From positions 1-64,000 of the forward strand of contig NZ_JNXT01000037.1 in assembly GCF_000716675.1 (NCBI RefSeq): a stretch of 64,000 nt of DNA, read 5' to 3'. The stretch's first letter is position 1. Each line of letters starts with the position of its first letter. The notes below the pieces were generated by a model that was given only the letters and a program-made list of their open reading frames with translations, was not told the DNA's origin and made no database searches. The translations under genes and the position numbers were made by a program. The stretch comes from Streptomyces alboflavus. GTDB lineage: Bacteria > Actinomycetota > Actinomycetes > Streptomycetales > Streptomycetaceae. This document shows, piece by piece, positions 54,351-63,423 of this stretch.

Positions 54351-54866
54351 ATGGAGACCGGGACGGGGTCGGGGCCAGGGGGAGCCACGGGGGAGCGCGA
54401 CGCGCCGCCCGTGTGGACCGGGCTGCCGCGCGGAGTGCTGACCATGCGCCGGATGCTGCTCGTGGTGTGGCTGGTGCCGATCGGGGTGGCGCTCGGCGTG
54501 CTGCTCGGCCTGTTCGCCGGGCCCGGGTGGGCGGCCTTCGCGGCGCTGCCGTTCGCGCTCACGGCCTGGGGCTGGGTGCTGCTCGGGCGCAACTGGCGCT
54601 CGTGGCGGTACGCGGAGCGGGCCGACGACCTCCTCATCAGCCGGGGCGTGCTGTGGCGCCAGGAGACGATCGTGCCGTACGGCCGCATGCAGCTCGTCGA
54701 GGTCACGTCAGGCCCCGTCGAGCGGTACTTCGGCCTGGCCGGCGTCCAGCTGCACACGGCCGCGGCCGCCACGGACGCCCGCATCCCCGGCCTCGACCCC
54801 AAGGAGGCCGAGCGCCTGCGCGACCGCCTCACGGAACTCGGCGAGGCCCGATCGGCGGGGCTGTGA
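54351..54866 (+). CDS. Bacterial PH-domain (YdbS-like) membrane protein
   Basis: 171 residues. Two membrane helices (about 32-72: [37 protein letters not shown]) are followed by a bPH2/DUF304 domain ([51 protein letters not shown]). It is the first of a coupled pair, overlapping the next gene by 4 nt (GTGA). In Bacillus the YdbS-YdbT pair influences sensitivity to a membrane-active peptide and envelope integrity; a similar envelope role is possible here. Confidence 0.88.
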   Translation: METGTGSGPGGATGERDAPPVWTGLPRGVLTMRRMLLVVWLVPIGVALGVLLGLFAGPGWAAFAALPFALTAWGWVLLGRNWRSWRYAERADDLLISRGVLWRQETIVPYGRMQLVEVTSGPVERYFGLAGVQLHTAAAATDARIPGLDPKEAERLRDRLTELGEARSAGL

Positions 54867-56251
54867 GCGGGGCGCGGGAGCAGGAGCAGGGCGGGGCGGG
54901 GACGCCCGGCGACGTACCGGCGCAGCCTGCACTCGACTCGACAGAGGTACGGGAACGGCGCCTGCATCCCGTCACACCGCTGCGCCGCGCGTGGGCGCCG
55001 GTCGCAATCCTCGTCGGCTGGGCCTTCCACGACCCGGACGGCACCCAGCGCCGCCTGTCCGAGCTGACCGCGACGACGCTCGCGCTCGGCGCCACGGCCG
55101 TGGTGGTCGGCGGTGCCCTGTACGGCTTTCTGAGCTGGTGGTTCACGCACTACGCGGTCACGGACACGGAGTTGCGCATCCGCACCGGGCTGCTGTTCCG
55201 GCGCACGGCGCACATCCGCCTCGACCGGCTCCAGGCCGTCGACATGACGCAGCCGCTCGCGGCCCGCCTCATCGGTGTGACCAAGCTCAAACTGGACGTG
55301 ATCGGCACCGAGAAGAAGGACGAGCTGGCCTACCTCGACGAGCGGCACGCGGCCGCGCTGCGCGCCGAACTGCTCGCGCGGGCGGCCGGTTTCGCCCCGG
55401 AGACGGCCCGCGAGGTCGGCGAGGCGCCCGCGCGGAACCTGCTGCACGTGGAGCCCCGCATGCTCGCCGTGTCGCTGCTCCTGACCGGCGCGCCCTGGGC
55501 GCTCCTGGTGGCCGCGCTGGTCGTGCCGACGGTGCTGTGGCTGATCACGCACAACGCGTGGACGGTCGTCGCGACGGCGCTGCCGATGCTGGGCGGCGCG
55601 TTCGCGAGCAGTGTGGGCCGGTTCATCGCCGAGTACGACTGGCGGGTGGGCGAGTCTCCGGACGGCCTGCGCATCGACCACGGGCTGCTCGACAAGGCGC
55701 ACGAGACGGTGCCGCCGGGGCGCGTGCAGACGGTCCACGTGGTCGAGCCGATGCTGTGGCGGCGCCTGGACTGGGTGCGCGTGGAGCTGGACGTGGCGGG
55801 TTCGTCCAACAGCGTCCTGGTGCCGGTCGCCCCGCGGGCGCGGGCCGAGTCGGTGATCGCGCGGGTGCTGCCCGGGGCGCGGGTACCGGCGGCGAGCGAA
55901 CTGTCGCGCCCGCCGAAACGGGCCGCGTGGTGCGTCCCGGTGTGGTGGCACGGCTACGGCCTCACGGTCACCGACGCGGTCTTCGCCGCCCGCCACGGCC
56001 TGCTCCGCCGCCGCCTCTCCCTGGTCCCGCACGCGAAGGTGCAGAGCGTACGGCTGTCCCAGGGCGCCTGGAAGCGCTTCAAGGACGTCGCCGACGTGAA
56101 GGTGGACACGGGCGCCAACAAGACGGTGACAGCACGGCTACGGGGCACGGAGGAGGCCACAGAACTCCTGCACGCCCAGGCGGAACGCTCCCGGACGGGA
56201 CGGCGGGAGGCGTTGCCGGATCGGTGGATGGTGGGTGGGGCGGGGGGTTGA
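54863..56251 (+). CDS. Bacterial PH-domain (YdbT-like) membrane protein
   Basis: 462 residues: two to four membrane helices in pairs (about 45-95 and 205-255) alternate with bPH2 domains ([20 protein letters not shown] then [21 protein letters not shown]; a second at [20 protein letters not shown]; a third at [15 protein letters not shown] then [14 protein letters not shown]). This is the usual three-PH architecture of the YdbT partner. The GTG start overlaps the preceding gene, so the two are made together. A hairpin and the convergent poly-Ser gene follow. Confidence 0.9.
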   Translation: MSGAREQEQGGAGTPGDVPAQPALDSTEVRERRLHPVTPLRRAWAPVAILVGWAFHDPDGTQRRLSELTATTLALGATAVVVGGALYGFLSWWFTHYAVTDTELRIRTGLLFRRTAHIRLDRLQAVDMTQPLAARLIGVTKLKLDVIGTEKKDELAYLDERHAAALRAELLARAAGFAPETAREVGEAPARNLLHVEPRMLAVSLLLTGAPWALLVAALVVPTVLWLITHNAWTVVATALPMLGGAFASSVGRFIAEYDWRVGESPDGLRIDHGLLDKAHETVPPGRVQTVHVVEPMLWRRLDWVRVELDVAGSSNSVLVPVAPRARAESVIARVLPGARVPAASELSRPPKRAAWCVPVWWHGYGLTVTDAVFAARHGLLRRRLSLVPHAKVQSVRLSQGAWKRFKDVADVKVDTGANKTVTARLRGTEEATELLHAQAERSRTGRREALPDRWMVGGAGG

Positions 56252-56352
56252 GCGCGGTGGGCTCCGGGTGCGGCGGGGCCGGGGGGACACAGGTGTGCCG
56301 GTGCCGGACGGTGCCCCGCGTTCGGCAGAGACGGGTGGGCGGATGGGGAAAA

Positions 56353-56373
56353 GGCCGCCGCGCAGCGGCGGCC
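56353..56373 (-). terminator. Intrinsic terminator of the poly-Ser membrane protein gene
   Basis: GGCCGCCGC-GCA-GCGGCGGCC; on the minus strand the stem is followed by TTTTCCCC, 29 nt beyond the stop codon. It probably also stops the PH-domain operon from the other side. Confidence 0.8.
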
Positions 56374-56401
56374 GACCCAAGGCGCCCCGGTCAGGGGAAC
56401 G

Positions 56402-57799
56402 CTACGCGCGCAGTGCGGTGCGCAGCCCCTCCACGTCGATCTGCTCCGTCTCGTCGTGGGCCGTGAGGTCGATGACCTGACCGACCCCGCGCTCGGCGTC
56501 CGTCGCCGCGTCCGACGGCCTGAACTCGGCCTCGGCCTCCGCCTTGTGCACCGCGAGGGCCTCCTCGCCGACGACGTCCGCGAGGTCCTCGTTCTGGACG
56601 GCCTCCAGGGCGGCCGGTGCCACACTCTTCGCGGACGTGCTCTTCGTACCGAAGAAGTCGAAGCCGCCCTCTCCCGCGGGCCGCCGCACCCGCGCGGGCG
56701 GCACCACGGCCGCAGCGGTGGGAACCGCGAAGTGACCGGCGGCCGCACGCTCGTGACCGTGCCCGTCGACCGCCGCGGGCTTCCCCTGGCCGTCACCGCC
56801 GTCCACGTCACCGGCGGCGTCGCCGTCCTCGGCGAACTCGGCGGCGTCAGCGACATCGGAGCCGTCGGCGGCGTCGAGCCCGCCCTCCGTCACCGCGGGC
56901 CGCGCCTCGGCCCGCGCGAGCCGGTCGAGCGCGTCGTTGGCGCGCCCGTACAGCGAGGGCGTGGGACTGGCGCCGGGCCGGACCGCGACCCGGACGCCCT
57001 CGGAAGGCTCCGAGCCCTGGGCGGAACCGACCGCGTCGACGGAGTCCCCGGCCGAACCGGAGTCAACAGACCCGACGGACCCGACAGACTCGACGGACTC
57101 GACGGACTCGACGGACTCCTCCGACGAAGACGAAGACGAGGACGAAGGCGAGGACGAAGACGAAGACGAAGACGAGGACGAAGACGAAGACGAGGACGAA
57201 GGCGAAGACGAGGACGAAGGCGAGGACGAAGACGAACCCGAATCGACGGACTCTGCCTCCCCCGCAGCCTCCTCCACCTCAGCGGATGCGCCGACCTCAC
57301 CCTCGTCCGCCCCCACCCCGGGCGGCAACGCCCGCGTCGGCGTGGACGTCTCGATGGCGAGCAGCCGCCGCCCTTCGAGGGCACTGGCCCGCTCGGTCTC
57401 CGCCGTCGCGTACCGCCGGAGCAGCGCCGCGTGCTCGTTGCGGAGCGCCGCGAGCTCGGCGCGCTTGGAGCGCAGCTTGGCCTCCAGCTTGGTGCGCAGC
57501 TCGCGCGACTCCTCGAGGTCGGACTCGGCCTCGGCTATGCGCTCGTCGTAGCGCCACTCGTCGCTCGCCCGCGCCCGGCTCAGCTCGGCGACGCGTTTGC
57601 CCGCCGACCGGTCCCACTGGCGCATGACGACCGAGCCGATGACAGCACTCGCGGCCGCGGCGGCGGCGAGGCCGCGCAGCACGACTGGTTCCGCGAACAT
57701 CCAGGCGCCGCCGGCGCAGACGAGGGAGAAGCCTGCGACCGCCGACGGAGGAAGCAGCCTGTGCAGTGGTGGGGAATGGCGGTGACGTCCACGTGGCAT
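56402..57799 (-). CDS. Membrane protein with coiled coil and poly-serine linker, unknown function
   Basis: 465 residues. Two closely spaced hydrophobic segments (about 18-36 and 39-57) form a hairpin in the membrane. A charged coiled coil follows (about 70-140: ERIAEAESDLEESRELRTKLEAKLRSKRAELAALRNE). Residues about 185-235 are almost pure Ser with a few Pro, then come repeated ESVESVE and GSVGSVDSG units. An Ala/Asp/Gly-rich region leads to an acidic conserved-looking end (VIDLTAHDETEQIDVEGLRTALRA). ATG 57799. The coiled coil and the conserved end suggest a cytosolic scaffold. The opposite strand is open as an acidic Asp/Glu run but has no start or domain. Confidence 0.72.
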   Translation of the reverse strand: MPRGRHRHSPPLHRLLPPSAVAGFSLVCAGGAWMFAEPVVLRGLAAAAAASAVIGSVVMRQWDRSAGKRVAELSRARASDEWRYDERIAEAESDLEESRELRTKLEAKLRSKRAELAALRNEHAALLRRYATAETERASALEGRRLLAIETSTPTRALPPGVGADEGEVGASAEVEEAAGEAESVDSGSSSSSPSSSSSPSSSSSSSSSSSSSSSSSPSSSSSSSSEESVESVESVESVGSVGSVDSGSAGDSVDAVGSAQGSEPSEGVRVAVRPGASPTPSLYGRANDALDRLARAEARPAVTEGGLDAADGSDVADAAEFAEDGDAAGDVDGGDGQGKPAAVDGHGHERAAAGHFAVPTAAAVVPPARVRRPAGEGGFDFFGTKSTSAKSVAPAALEAVQNEDLADVVGEEALAVHKAEAEAEFRPSDAATDAERGVGQVIDLTAHDETEQIDVEGLRTALRA

Positions 57800-58041
57800 G
57801 GCCAGAAACTTACCGCGCGTAGGCGAAGTCTGGTGCCCCGCCCGCCAAATTCCCGGTACCCCCACCGCAACTCCCCACCCCGTCGAGCCACTTCCTCTGG
57901 AAGCGTCACTCCACCTCCTCCGCGCGGATTCCGCAACCCGGCGCGCGCCGCTTCCGCATTCCGCCGCGAAGGCTCCCCGGGGATCCGGAGTTCGGCCTGG
58001 CCCGGGACCGCGCGAAGCGCGCGCCCGGGCCGTCCGGGGAC
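57800..58041. other. Gene-free 242-nt gap
   Basis: Holds the leader of the poly-Ser protein gene and the end of the osmoprotectant operon. A CGCGCGCCCGGGC-type GC palindrome lies near 58010-58035 and could end the operon transcript. Nothing else was seen. Confidence 0.4.
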
Positions 58042-59007
58042 CTACTTCTTGATCAGGCCCTTCGACTCCAGATACTCCTTGGCGACATCCACTTCCTTCT
58101 GCCGCTCGGCGTCGACCTTGCGGTTGAGTTCGATGAGATCGTCGGTCGTGAGCGTCTTGGTGACCTTGGCGAGCGCCGCGGCTATCTTCTTGTCGCCCGC
58201 CTCCTTCTCGTTGACCACGGGAAGGATGTTGTCGGCGTTCTGGAGCTTCTTGTCGTCCTCCAGGATCACGAGGCCGAAGTTCTTCAGCGTCGCGTCCGTG
58301 GTCGTCGTCAGGACGAGCTGGTCCGTGCCGTTCTTCACGGCCTGCTTGGACTGGGTGGTGCCGACGCCCTTGGGGTCGATTCCGGCGACGTCGATGCCGT
58401 ACTTCTTCTTCAGGCCCGGCGCGCAGAACGGCCGGGTCTCGCATTCGTCACCGGCGGCGATGCGGACCTTCTCACCGGACTTTCCAAGATCGGAAAGCGT
58501 CTTGAGCTTGTGCTCCTTGGCGTAATCCTCGGTCACCGCGAAGGCGTTCTGGTCCACGGCCTCACCTGCGGGGAGTGCCTTCAGGCCGCGCCCGCCCGCG
58601 AGCTTGGTGAGCTGGCCGTAGGTCGCGTCGAGATCGCTGGAGGCGACCGGCTTCGCGTCCGCGCCGTTCTTCTTCAGGTTGAGGAATTCCGTGAGCGTGG
58701 CGGCGTATTCGGGCGCCACGTCGATGGTGCCCTTCTTCAGCTCGGGCTCGTAGACCTCGCGGTTCTGCACGGTCTTGACCGACGCGTCGTACCCGGCGTC
58801 GCGCAGGACGCCCGCGTACAGCTCGGCGAGGACCTTCTGCTCGGTGAACCGCGCCGAGCCCACCACGATCTTGCCCTTGCCGCCGCCGTCGGACCCCTTG
58901 TCGTCCTCCAGGCTGTCGCCGCCGCACGCGGTGAGACCCGCGGTCAGCGCCACGACGGCCGTGGCCGCCCCTGCCATCCGTCGCGCGCGACGCGTCCTGC
59001 TGTTCAT
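58042..59007 (-). CDS. Glycine betaine/osmoprotectant ABC transporter, substrate-binding lipoprotein
   Basis: 321 residues. Basic n-region with RRARR, hydrophobic helix, lipobox LTAC and the lipidated Cys near 28. Mature part is a type II periplasmic-binding fold of the OpuAC/ProX-like OsmF class: GSARFTEQKVLAELYAGVL, EVYEPELKKGTIDVAPEYAATLTEFL and TDATLKNFGLVILEDD. It binds betaine or related quaternary amines. Last gene of the minus-strand transport unit (two permeases upstream, 120 nt away), opposite a CBS-containing ATPase gene. Confidence 0.92.
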   Translation of the reverse strand: MNSRTRRARRMAGAATAVVALTAGLTACGGDSLEDDKGSDGGGKGKIVVGSARFTEQKVLAELYAGVLRDAGYDASVKTVQNREVYEPELKKGTIDVAPEYAATLTEFLNLKKNGADAKPVASSDLDATYGQLTKLAGGRGLKALPAGEAVDQNAFAVTEDYAKEHKLKTLSDLGKSGEKVRIAAGDECETRPFCAPGLKKKYGIDVAGIDPKGVGTTQSKQAVKNGTDQLVLTTTTDATLKNFGLVILEDDKKLQNADNILPVVNEKEAGDKKIAAALAKVTKTLTTDDLIELNRKVDAERQKEVDVAKEYLESKGLIKK

Positions 59008-59127
59008 CGGTGAACCACCATTTCGAGAGTTTCCACATCAAGCGTCAAGCAGGGCCCCGGCCCGAACGGGCGGAGCCGACACCGGTGGAGCCGCGCGGGC
59101 CGGAGCCGACACCGAGCGCCCCGCCAC

Positions 59128-59808
59128 TCACTCGCTCACACGGGACCGCCCCCGCATCGGATCGAAGACCCACCCGGCCAGGACCAGGACGCCCTCCACG
59201 GCCAGCGCGAGCAGCGCCACCAGGAAGGCGCCCGCGACGACCTGCGGGGTGTTCTGGAGGTTGAACCCGGCCGTGATGATCCGCCCGAGACCCCCCTCCC
59301 CCGCCATCGCGGCGAGCGTCGCCGTGGCCACGACCTGCACCGCCGCCGACCGGACGCCCGTCATGACCATCGGGTACGCCAGCGGCAGTTCGACGCGGGC
59401 GAACACCTGCCCCCCGCTCATACCCATGCCGCGCGCCGCCTCGACCACCGACCGGTCCACCTCGCGCATGCCGATGTAGGCGTTGGTGAGCAGCGGCGGC
59501 ACCGCGAAGAGGACGAGCGCGATGAGCGTCGGCAGGTCCCCGTGCTCGCCGAGCGGGGTGAGCGTGAGCAGGATGAGGACGGCGAGCGTGGGCACCGCAC
59601 GGCCCACGTTGGAGATGTTGACCGCGAGCGCGCCGCCCTTGCCGATGTGGCCGAGCAGCATGGCGATCGGCAGCGCGATCAGGCAGGCCACGGCGAGGCA
59701 CACGCCGCTGAAGTACAGATGCTCGGCGAGCCGGTGCCACACCCCCTTCTCGCCCTGCCAGTTGGCGGACGTGGTCAGCCAGTCGTAGGCACCGGATATC
59801 GCGTTCAT
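59128..59808 (-). CDS. Osmoprotectant ABC transporter permease
   Basis: 226 residues, five or six membrane helices, BPD_transp_1 fold. The cytosolic coupling helix is EAARGMGMSGGQVFARVELPLA (EAA motif). Starts with an ATG that overlaps the stop of the next permease by 4 nt. The N-terminal 25 residues are aromatic-rich and probably amphipathic. It pairs with the other permease as a heterodimer. Confidence 0.92.
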   Translation of the reverse strand: MNAISGAYDWLTTSANWQGEKGVWHRLAEHLYFSGVCLAVACLIALPIAMLLGHIGKGGALAVNISNVGRAVPTLAVLILLTLTPLGEHGDLPTLIALVLFAVPPLLTNAYIGMREVDRSVVEAARGMGMSGGQVFARVELPLAYPMVMTGVRSAAVQVVATATLAAMAGEGGLGRIITAGFNLQNTPQVVAGAFLVALLALAVEGVLVLAGWVFDPMRGRSRVSE

Positions 59809-60545
59809 ACGGGCTCAGCCACCTTGGCCACGCTCTTGGCCGGGTCCGCCTTGCGCGCGAACCGGCCCGGTCGTATTCGATGGGCTCGCGTCCAGGGCGT
59901 CAGGAGCCGCTGGAGCGCGAGGAGCAGCAGGTCGGCGGTGATGGCGAGCGCGACGCACAGCGCCGACGCCGTGAGCACCTGCGCCTTGAACTGGGTGTCG
60001 AGGCCGTCGAGGATCAGCGTGCCGAGGCCGCCGTAGTCCACGATGGCGCCGACGGTGGTGAGCGCGACCGTGGAGACCGTCGTGATCCGCACGCCCGCGA
60101 GCAACGCCGGAAGTGCGAGAGGCAATTCCACTTCCCAGAGCAGCCGCAGCGGGCCGTATCCCATCCCCTTGGCGGCTTCTCTGGCTTCTTCGGGAACCGC
60201 CTGGAGTCCCGCGAGGATGTTCCGCACGAGGATCGTCAGCGAATACAGCACGAGGCCCGTGACGACCAAGGACGCCGACAGGCCGAAGAACGGCAGCAGC
60301 AGCGAGAACATCGCGAGCGACGGAATCGAGTACAACACCGTCGTCACGCCGAGAATCGGGGCCGCGAGGAAGCGCCAGCGGCGCGCGAGCAGCGCGAGGG
60401 GCAGCGCGACCGCCACTCCTATCGCCACCGACGCGGCCGTGATCGCCACGTGCTCCACCGTCGCGTCGATCAATTCCTGGCTGCGGGAACGGACGTACTC
60501 CCCGCAGATCCAGTCGTTCGCCACCAGGCAGTCGCGCTTGCTCAC
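59805..60545 (-). CDS. Osmoprotectant ABC transporter permease
   Basis: 246 residues, about six helices, with EAAKGMGYGPLRLLWEVELPLALPALL as the EAA loop and the GAIVDYGGLGTLILDGL segment typical of OpuBB/OpuBD-type subunits. GTG 60545 has GGAGG 8 nt upstream; the longer frame has none. First gene of the minus-strand unit permease-permease-binding protein; the ATPase is divergent across 175 nt, a shared promoter region. Confidence 0.9.
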   Translation of the reverse strand: MSKRDCLVANDWICGEYVRSRSQELIDATVEHVAITAASVAIGVAVALPLALLARRWRFLAAPILGVTTVLYSIPSLAMFSLLLPFFGLSASLVVTGLVLYSLTILVRNILAGLQAVPEEAREAAKGMGYGPLRLLWEVELPLALPALLAGVRITTVSTVALTTVGAIVDYGGLGTLILDGLDTQFKAQVLTASALCVALAITADLLLLALQRLLTPWTRAHRIRPGRFARKADPAKSVAKVAEPV

Positions 60546-60720
60546 CCGCCCCGCCTCCCCCGAAAGCCCGTCACCATGCCCTCCCGGACACGTGCCGAAA
60601 GCCACATGTTCCGCTGTCTGGCGACCCTAACCCCGAGCACTGACAATCACCGAGACGCAGAGAGGCTCTTCGTGCCGGCGCAACACGGCCTTCACAGAAC
60701 ACGCGCCACAATGGGGAATC

Positions 60721-61884
60721 ATGATCCGGTTCGAGAACGTGACCAAGCGGTACGCGGACGGCACGACGGCCGTCGACGACCTGTCCTTCGAGGTGGGCGA
60801 GGGTGAACTGGTCACGCTCGTCGGCCCGTCGGGCTGCGGCAAGACCACGACGATGAAAATGGTGAACCGGCTCATCGAGCCCACCGGCGGGCGGATATTC
60901 CTCGACGGCGACGACATATCCGGAATCGACCCCGTCCAACTCCGGCGCCGTATCGGCTATGTCATCCAGCAGGTCGGCCTGTTCCCGCACAAGACGGTCC
61001 TGGACAACACGGCGACCGTCCCGCACCTGCTCGGCGTGAAGCGCGCGAAGGCCCGCGAGCGCGCCGCCGAACTCCTCGACCTGGTCGGCCTCGACCCCGC
61101 GACCTTCGGCGGCCGCTACCCCGAACAGCTCTCCGGCGGCCAGCGCCAACGCGTCGGCGTGGCCCGGGCCCTCGCGGCCGACCCGCCGGTGCTCCTGATG
61201 GACGAGCCCTTCGGCGCGGTCGACCCGGTGGTGCGCGAGCATCTGCAGAACGAGTTCCTCCGCCTCCAGCAGGCCGTGCGCAAGACCGTGCTCTTCGTCA
61301 CGCACGACATCGAGGAGGCCGTCCGCCTCGGCGACCGCATCGCCGTCTACGGCCACGGCCGCATCGAGCAGTTCGACACCCCTTCGACGGTCCTCGGCGC
61401 GCCCGCGACCGAGTACGTCGCCGACTTCGTGGGCGCGGACCGGGGCCTGAAGCGGCTCTCGGTGACCCCCATCGAGGAGGGCGACCTGGAGCAGCCGCCC
61501 GTCGTGCACCTGGACGACCCGCTGCCCAAGGAGTTCGCCGCGGACGCCCGCTGGGCCGTCGTCCTGGACGGCGAGAACAACCTGCACGGCTGGCTCTCCG
61601 CCGAGCACGCGCGCGTGGGCAAGGGCACGGTGCGCGAGCACGCCCGCCGCATGGAGGCGTGGCTGCCGGTGGGCGCGAGCCTGAAGCAGGCGTTCTCGAC
61701 GATGCTCCAGCACGACGCGGGCTGGATCGCGGTCATCGACGAGAAGAGCGAGGGCCGCTTCCTCGGGGTGCTCACCCCGGCCCGGCTGCACGAGGCGCTG
61801 CGCCGCTCGACGGCGGCGGACGCGCGGGACATCCCGCGCGAGGAAGTGGAGCTGGAGACGGTGGCGTCGGTCACGGGGGTGTGA
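60721..61884 (+). CDS. Osmoprotectant ABC transporter ATPase with CBS domains
   Basis: 387 residues. ABC domain 1-240: Walker A GPSGCGKTTT (37-46), Q-loop, signature LSGGQRQRVG, Walker B VLLMDEPFGAVDP, H-loop THDIEEA. C-terminal CBS pair (about 270-375: AWLPVGASLKQAFSTMLQHDAGWIAVIDE; FLGVLTPARLHEALRR). In OpuA-type transporters CBS domains respond to ionic strength or to c-di-AMP. disA in this window makes that nucleotide, but binding here is untested. ATG 60721. Divergent from the permease genes. Confidence 0.95.
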   Translation: MIRFENVTKRYADGTTAVDDLSFEVGEGELVTLVGPSGCGKTTTMKMVNRLIEPTGGRIFLDGDDISGIDPVQLRRRIGYVIQQVGLFPHKTVLDNTATVPHLLGVKRAKARERAAELLDLVGLDPATFGGRYPEQLSGGQRQRVGVARALAADPPVLLMDEPFGAVDPVVREHLQNEFLRLQQAVRKTVLFVTHDIEEAVRLGDRIAVYGHGRIEQFDTPSTVLGAPATEYVADFVGADRGLKRLSVTPIEEGDLEQPPVVHLDDPLPKEFAADARWAVVLDGENNLHGWLSAEHARVGKGTVREHARRMEAWLPVGASLKQAFSTMLQHDAGWIAVIDEKSEGRFLGVLTPARLHEALRRSTAADARDIPREEVELETVASVTGV

Positions 61885-61912
61885 GCCTCCGCCTCGCGGC
61901 AGGCGTACGTCC

Positions 61913-61990
61913 CCCCTCACGCACACGCGGGCCCCTCACGCACACGGGCCCTCACGCACACGCGGGCCCGCGTCACACGCACGCGGGCCC
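61913..61990 (+). repeat. Short tandem CTCACGCACACGCGGGCC-type repeat
   Basis: Four or five imperfect copies of (CC)TCACGCACACGCGGGCCC, period about 18-20 nt, between two convergent genes and running directly into a terminator hairpin. No coding potential. Confidence 0.7.
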
Positions 61991-62016
61991 GCGTCCCGTG
62001 ACAGGACGCGGGCCCG
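61984..62016. terminator. Bidirectional terminator hairpin
   Basis: CGGGCCCGCGTCC and GGACGCGGGCCCG, 13 perfect base pairs, 7-nt loop CGTGACA, between the convergent ATPase and esterase genes. Confidence 0.8.
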
Positions 62017-62052
62017 GCCGCTCAGAGCTCGCCCAGCGCTCGTACGCGCTTC

Positions 62053-63186
62053 TCAGCGCACGTCCGACCCACCCGTCAGCCGTCCGCTCATCCACACCAG
62101 CGACGCCGGGATCTCGCGCCGCCAGGTGTTGAAGTTGTGGCCGCCGCTCTCCAGGGTGATCGACGACACCCGGGTCGGCGCCTTGACCTTGTCGATGAAC
62201 TTCTTGGTGTCCTTGAAGTTCCCCTCACCCTTCTTGCTGGTGGTCACGAGGAGGGAGGTCTTGGGCGGCGGCATGTGGTCGAGGTACCACATGAGGTCCG
62301 CGCGGCGCTCCAGGTCCTCGTCCCCGTGGAACAGGTTCCCGGTCGTCACGTCCTGGGCCGCCTTGTAGTAGGCGGAGAGGCCCACTCCGGCGCCGTACAC
62401 GCCGGGGTGGTGCATGGCCAGCTTCAGGGCGCAGTAGCCGCCCGTGGAGTCGCCGATGATGCCCCAGCTGTCGGGCTTCTTGCCGACGCGGTAGTGGTCG
62501 GTGATGGCGTCGGGCAGGTCCTTGGCGAAGAACGTCTCGGACTGCGGGCCGCCGGGGATGTCCACGCACTCGGTGTCCCGGGGCGGCGCCACCGTCGGCC
62601 GCAGCATGACCAGGATCATCGGCTGCATCTTGCCGTCCTTGACCTGCCGGTGAGCCGTCTGCGGGTAGTGCAGGCCCTTGATGAGGGCCTCCGCGGTGCC
62701 GGGGTAGCCGGTGAGGACGGCGGCCGCGGGGAAGGTGCGGTGCTTGTACTGCGGCTGGAAGTACTCCGGCGGCAGATACACGTACGCCGGGCTCGCGATC
62801 TTGGAGTTCCGGCCCTGGATGTCGATCTTCTGGATCTGTCCGCCCACGCGGGGGATGCCGCCGCCGGGTACGTCCACGGACTTGGTGTCGACGACACGGA
62901 CGGGCCCCTTCTCGCCCTTCATGGCGTCGTGGTCGACGACCACGCCCTGCGCCGTCTCCTGGCCGAAGAGGTCGGCCCAGGTGGCGTAGAAGCCGAACGC
63001 CTGGTTCGCGGAGAGGCCGACCGACGCGAAGACGGCCAGCTGTGTGGCGAGCAGCAGTCCGACGCGGCCGGTGACGGCGCGCCAGCTGCGGCGTGCGAGC
63101 CGCGGCCAGAGCCAGATCGTGCCGATGAACAGCAGCACGGCCAGCGCTACCGCAAGTGCCAGCACATTATTGCTCGTGAGACCCAT
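62053..63186 (-). CDS. Membrane-anchored esterase (alpha/beta hydrolase)
   Basis: 377 residues. Two N-terminal membrane helices (about 8-28 and 43-62) precede a putative-esterase (PF00756-type) domain facing outward: ASPAYVYLPPEYF, then AVLTGYPG, GIIGDSTGGYCALKLAMHHPG with the nucleophile Ser in the G-D-S-T-G elbow, and a terminal ESGGHNFNTWRRE with the catalytic His. The architecture resembles mycolyltransferase/antigen-85-like and related actinobacterial surface esterases, though Streptomyces lacks mycolate, so substrate unknown. ATG 63186. Divergent from the lysyl-PG synthase gene (237 nt). Confidence 0.88.
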   Translation of the reverse strand: MGLTSNNVLALAVALAVLLFIGTIWLWPRLARRSWRAVTGRVGLLLATQLAVFASVGLSANQAFGFYATWADLFGQETAQGVVVDHDAMKGEKGPVRVVDTKSVDVPGGGIPRVGGQIQKIDIQGRNSKIASPAYVYLPPEYFQPQYKHRTFPAAAVLTGYPGTAEALIKGLHYPQTAHRQVKDGKMQPMILVMLRPTVAPPRDTECVDIPGGPQSETFFAKDLPDAITDHYRVGKKPDSWGIIGDSTGGYCALKLAMHHPGVYGAGVGLSAYYKAAQDVTTGNLFHGDEDLERRADLMWYLDHMPPPKTSLLVTTSKKGEGNFKDTKKFIDKVKAPTRVSSITLESGGHNFNTWRREIPASLVWMSGRLTGGSDVR

Positions 63187-63423
63187 GGGATGATCCTGCC
63201 TGCGCTTTCTGCCTGTTCTCTTCCCGGGGGGCGGAACCGTCGGCTCCAGAGGGGCGACGTTCCTTTTCCGCCAGCTTTACACCGGTTTTCCGGCCGGGAG
63301 TGAACCCGTGTCCCCGAAGGACCGTCCTAGAGGGCGCAATATCACCGGACGCCACCTTTGGCACCGGATGGAAGCTCTCTCGCAGAACTACGGGATGCGA
63401 TGTCTGTCAGGATAGATGGGGAA

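Noticed and set aside
56937..57551. 204-codon plus-strand frame rich in Asp/Glu
   Set aside because: It is the complement of the poly-Ser tract; the minus-strand reading has membrane helices, a coiled coil and a conserved end, this one has nothing but the repeat.
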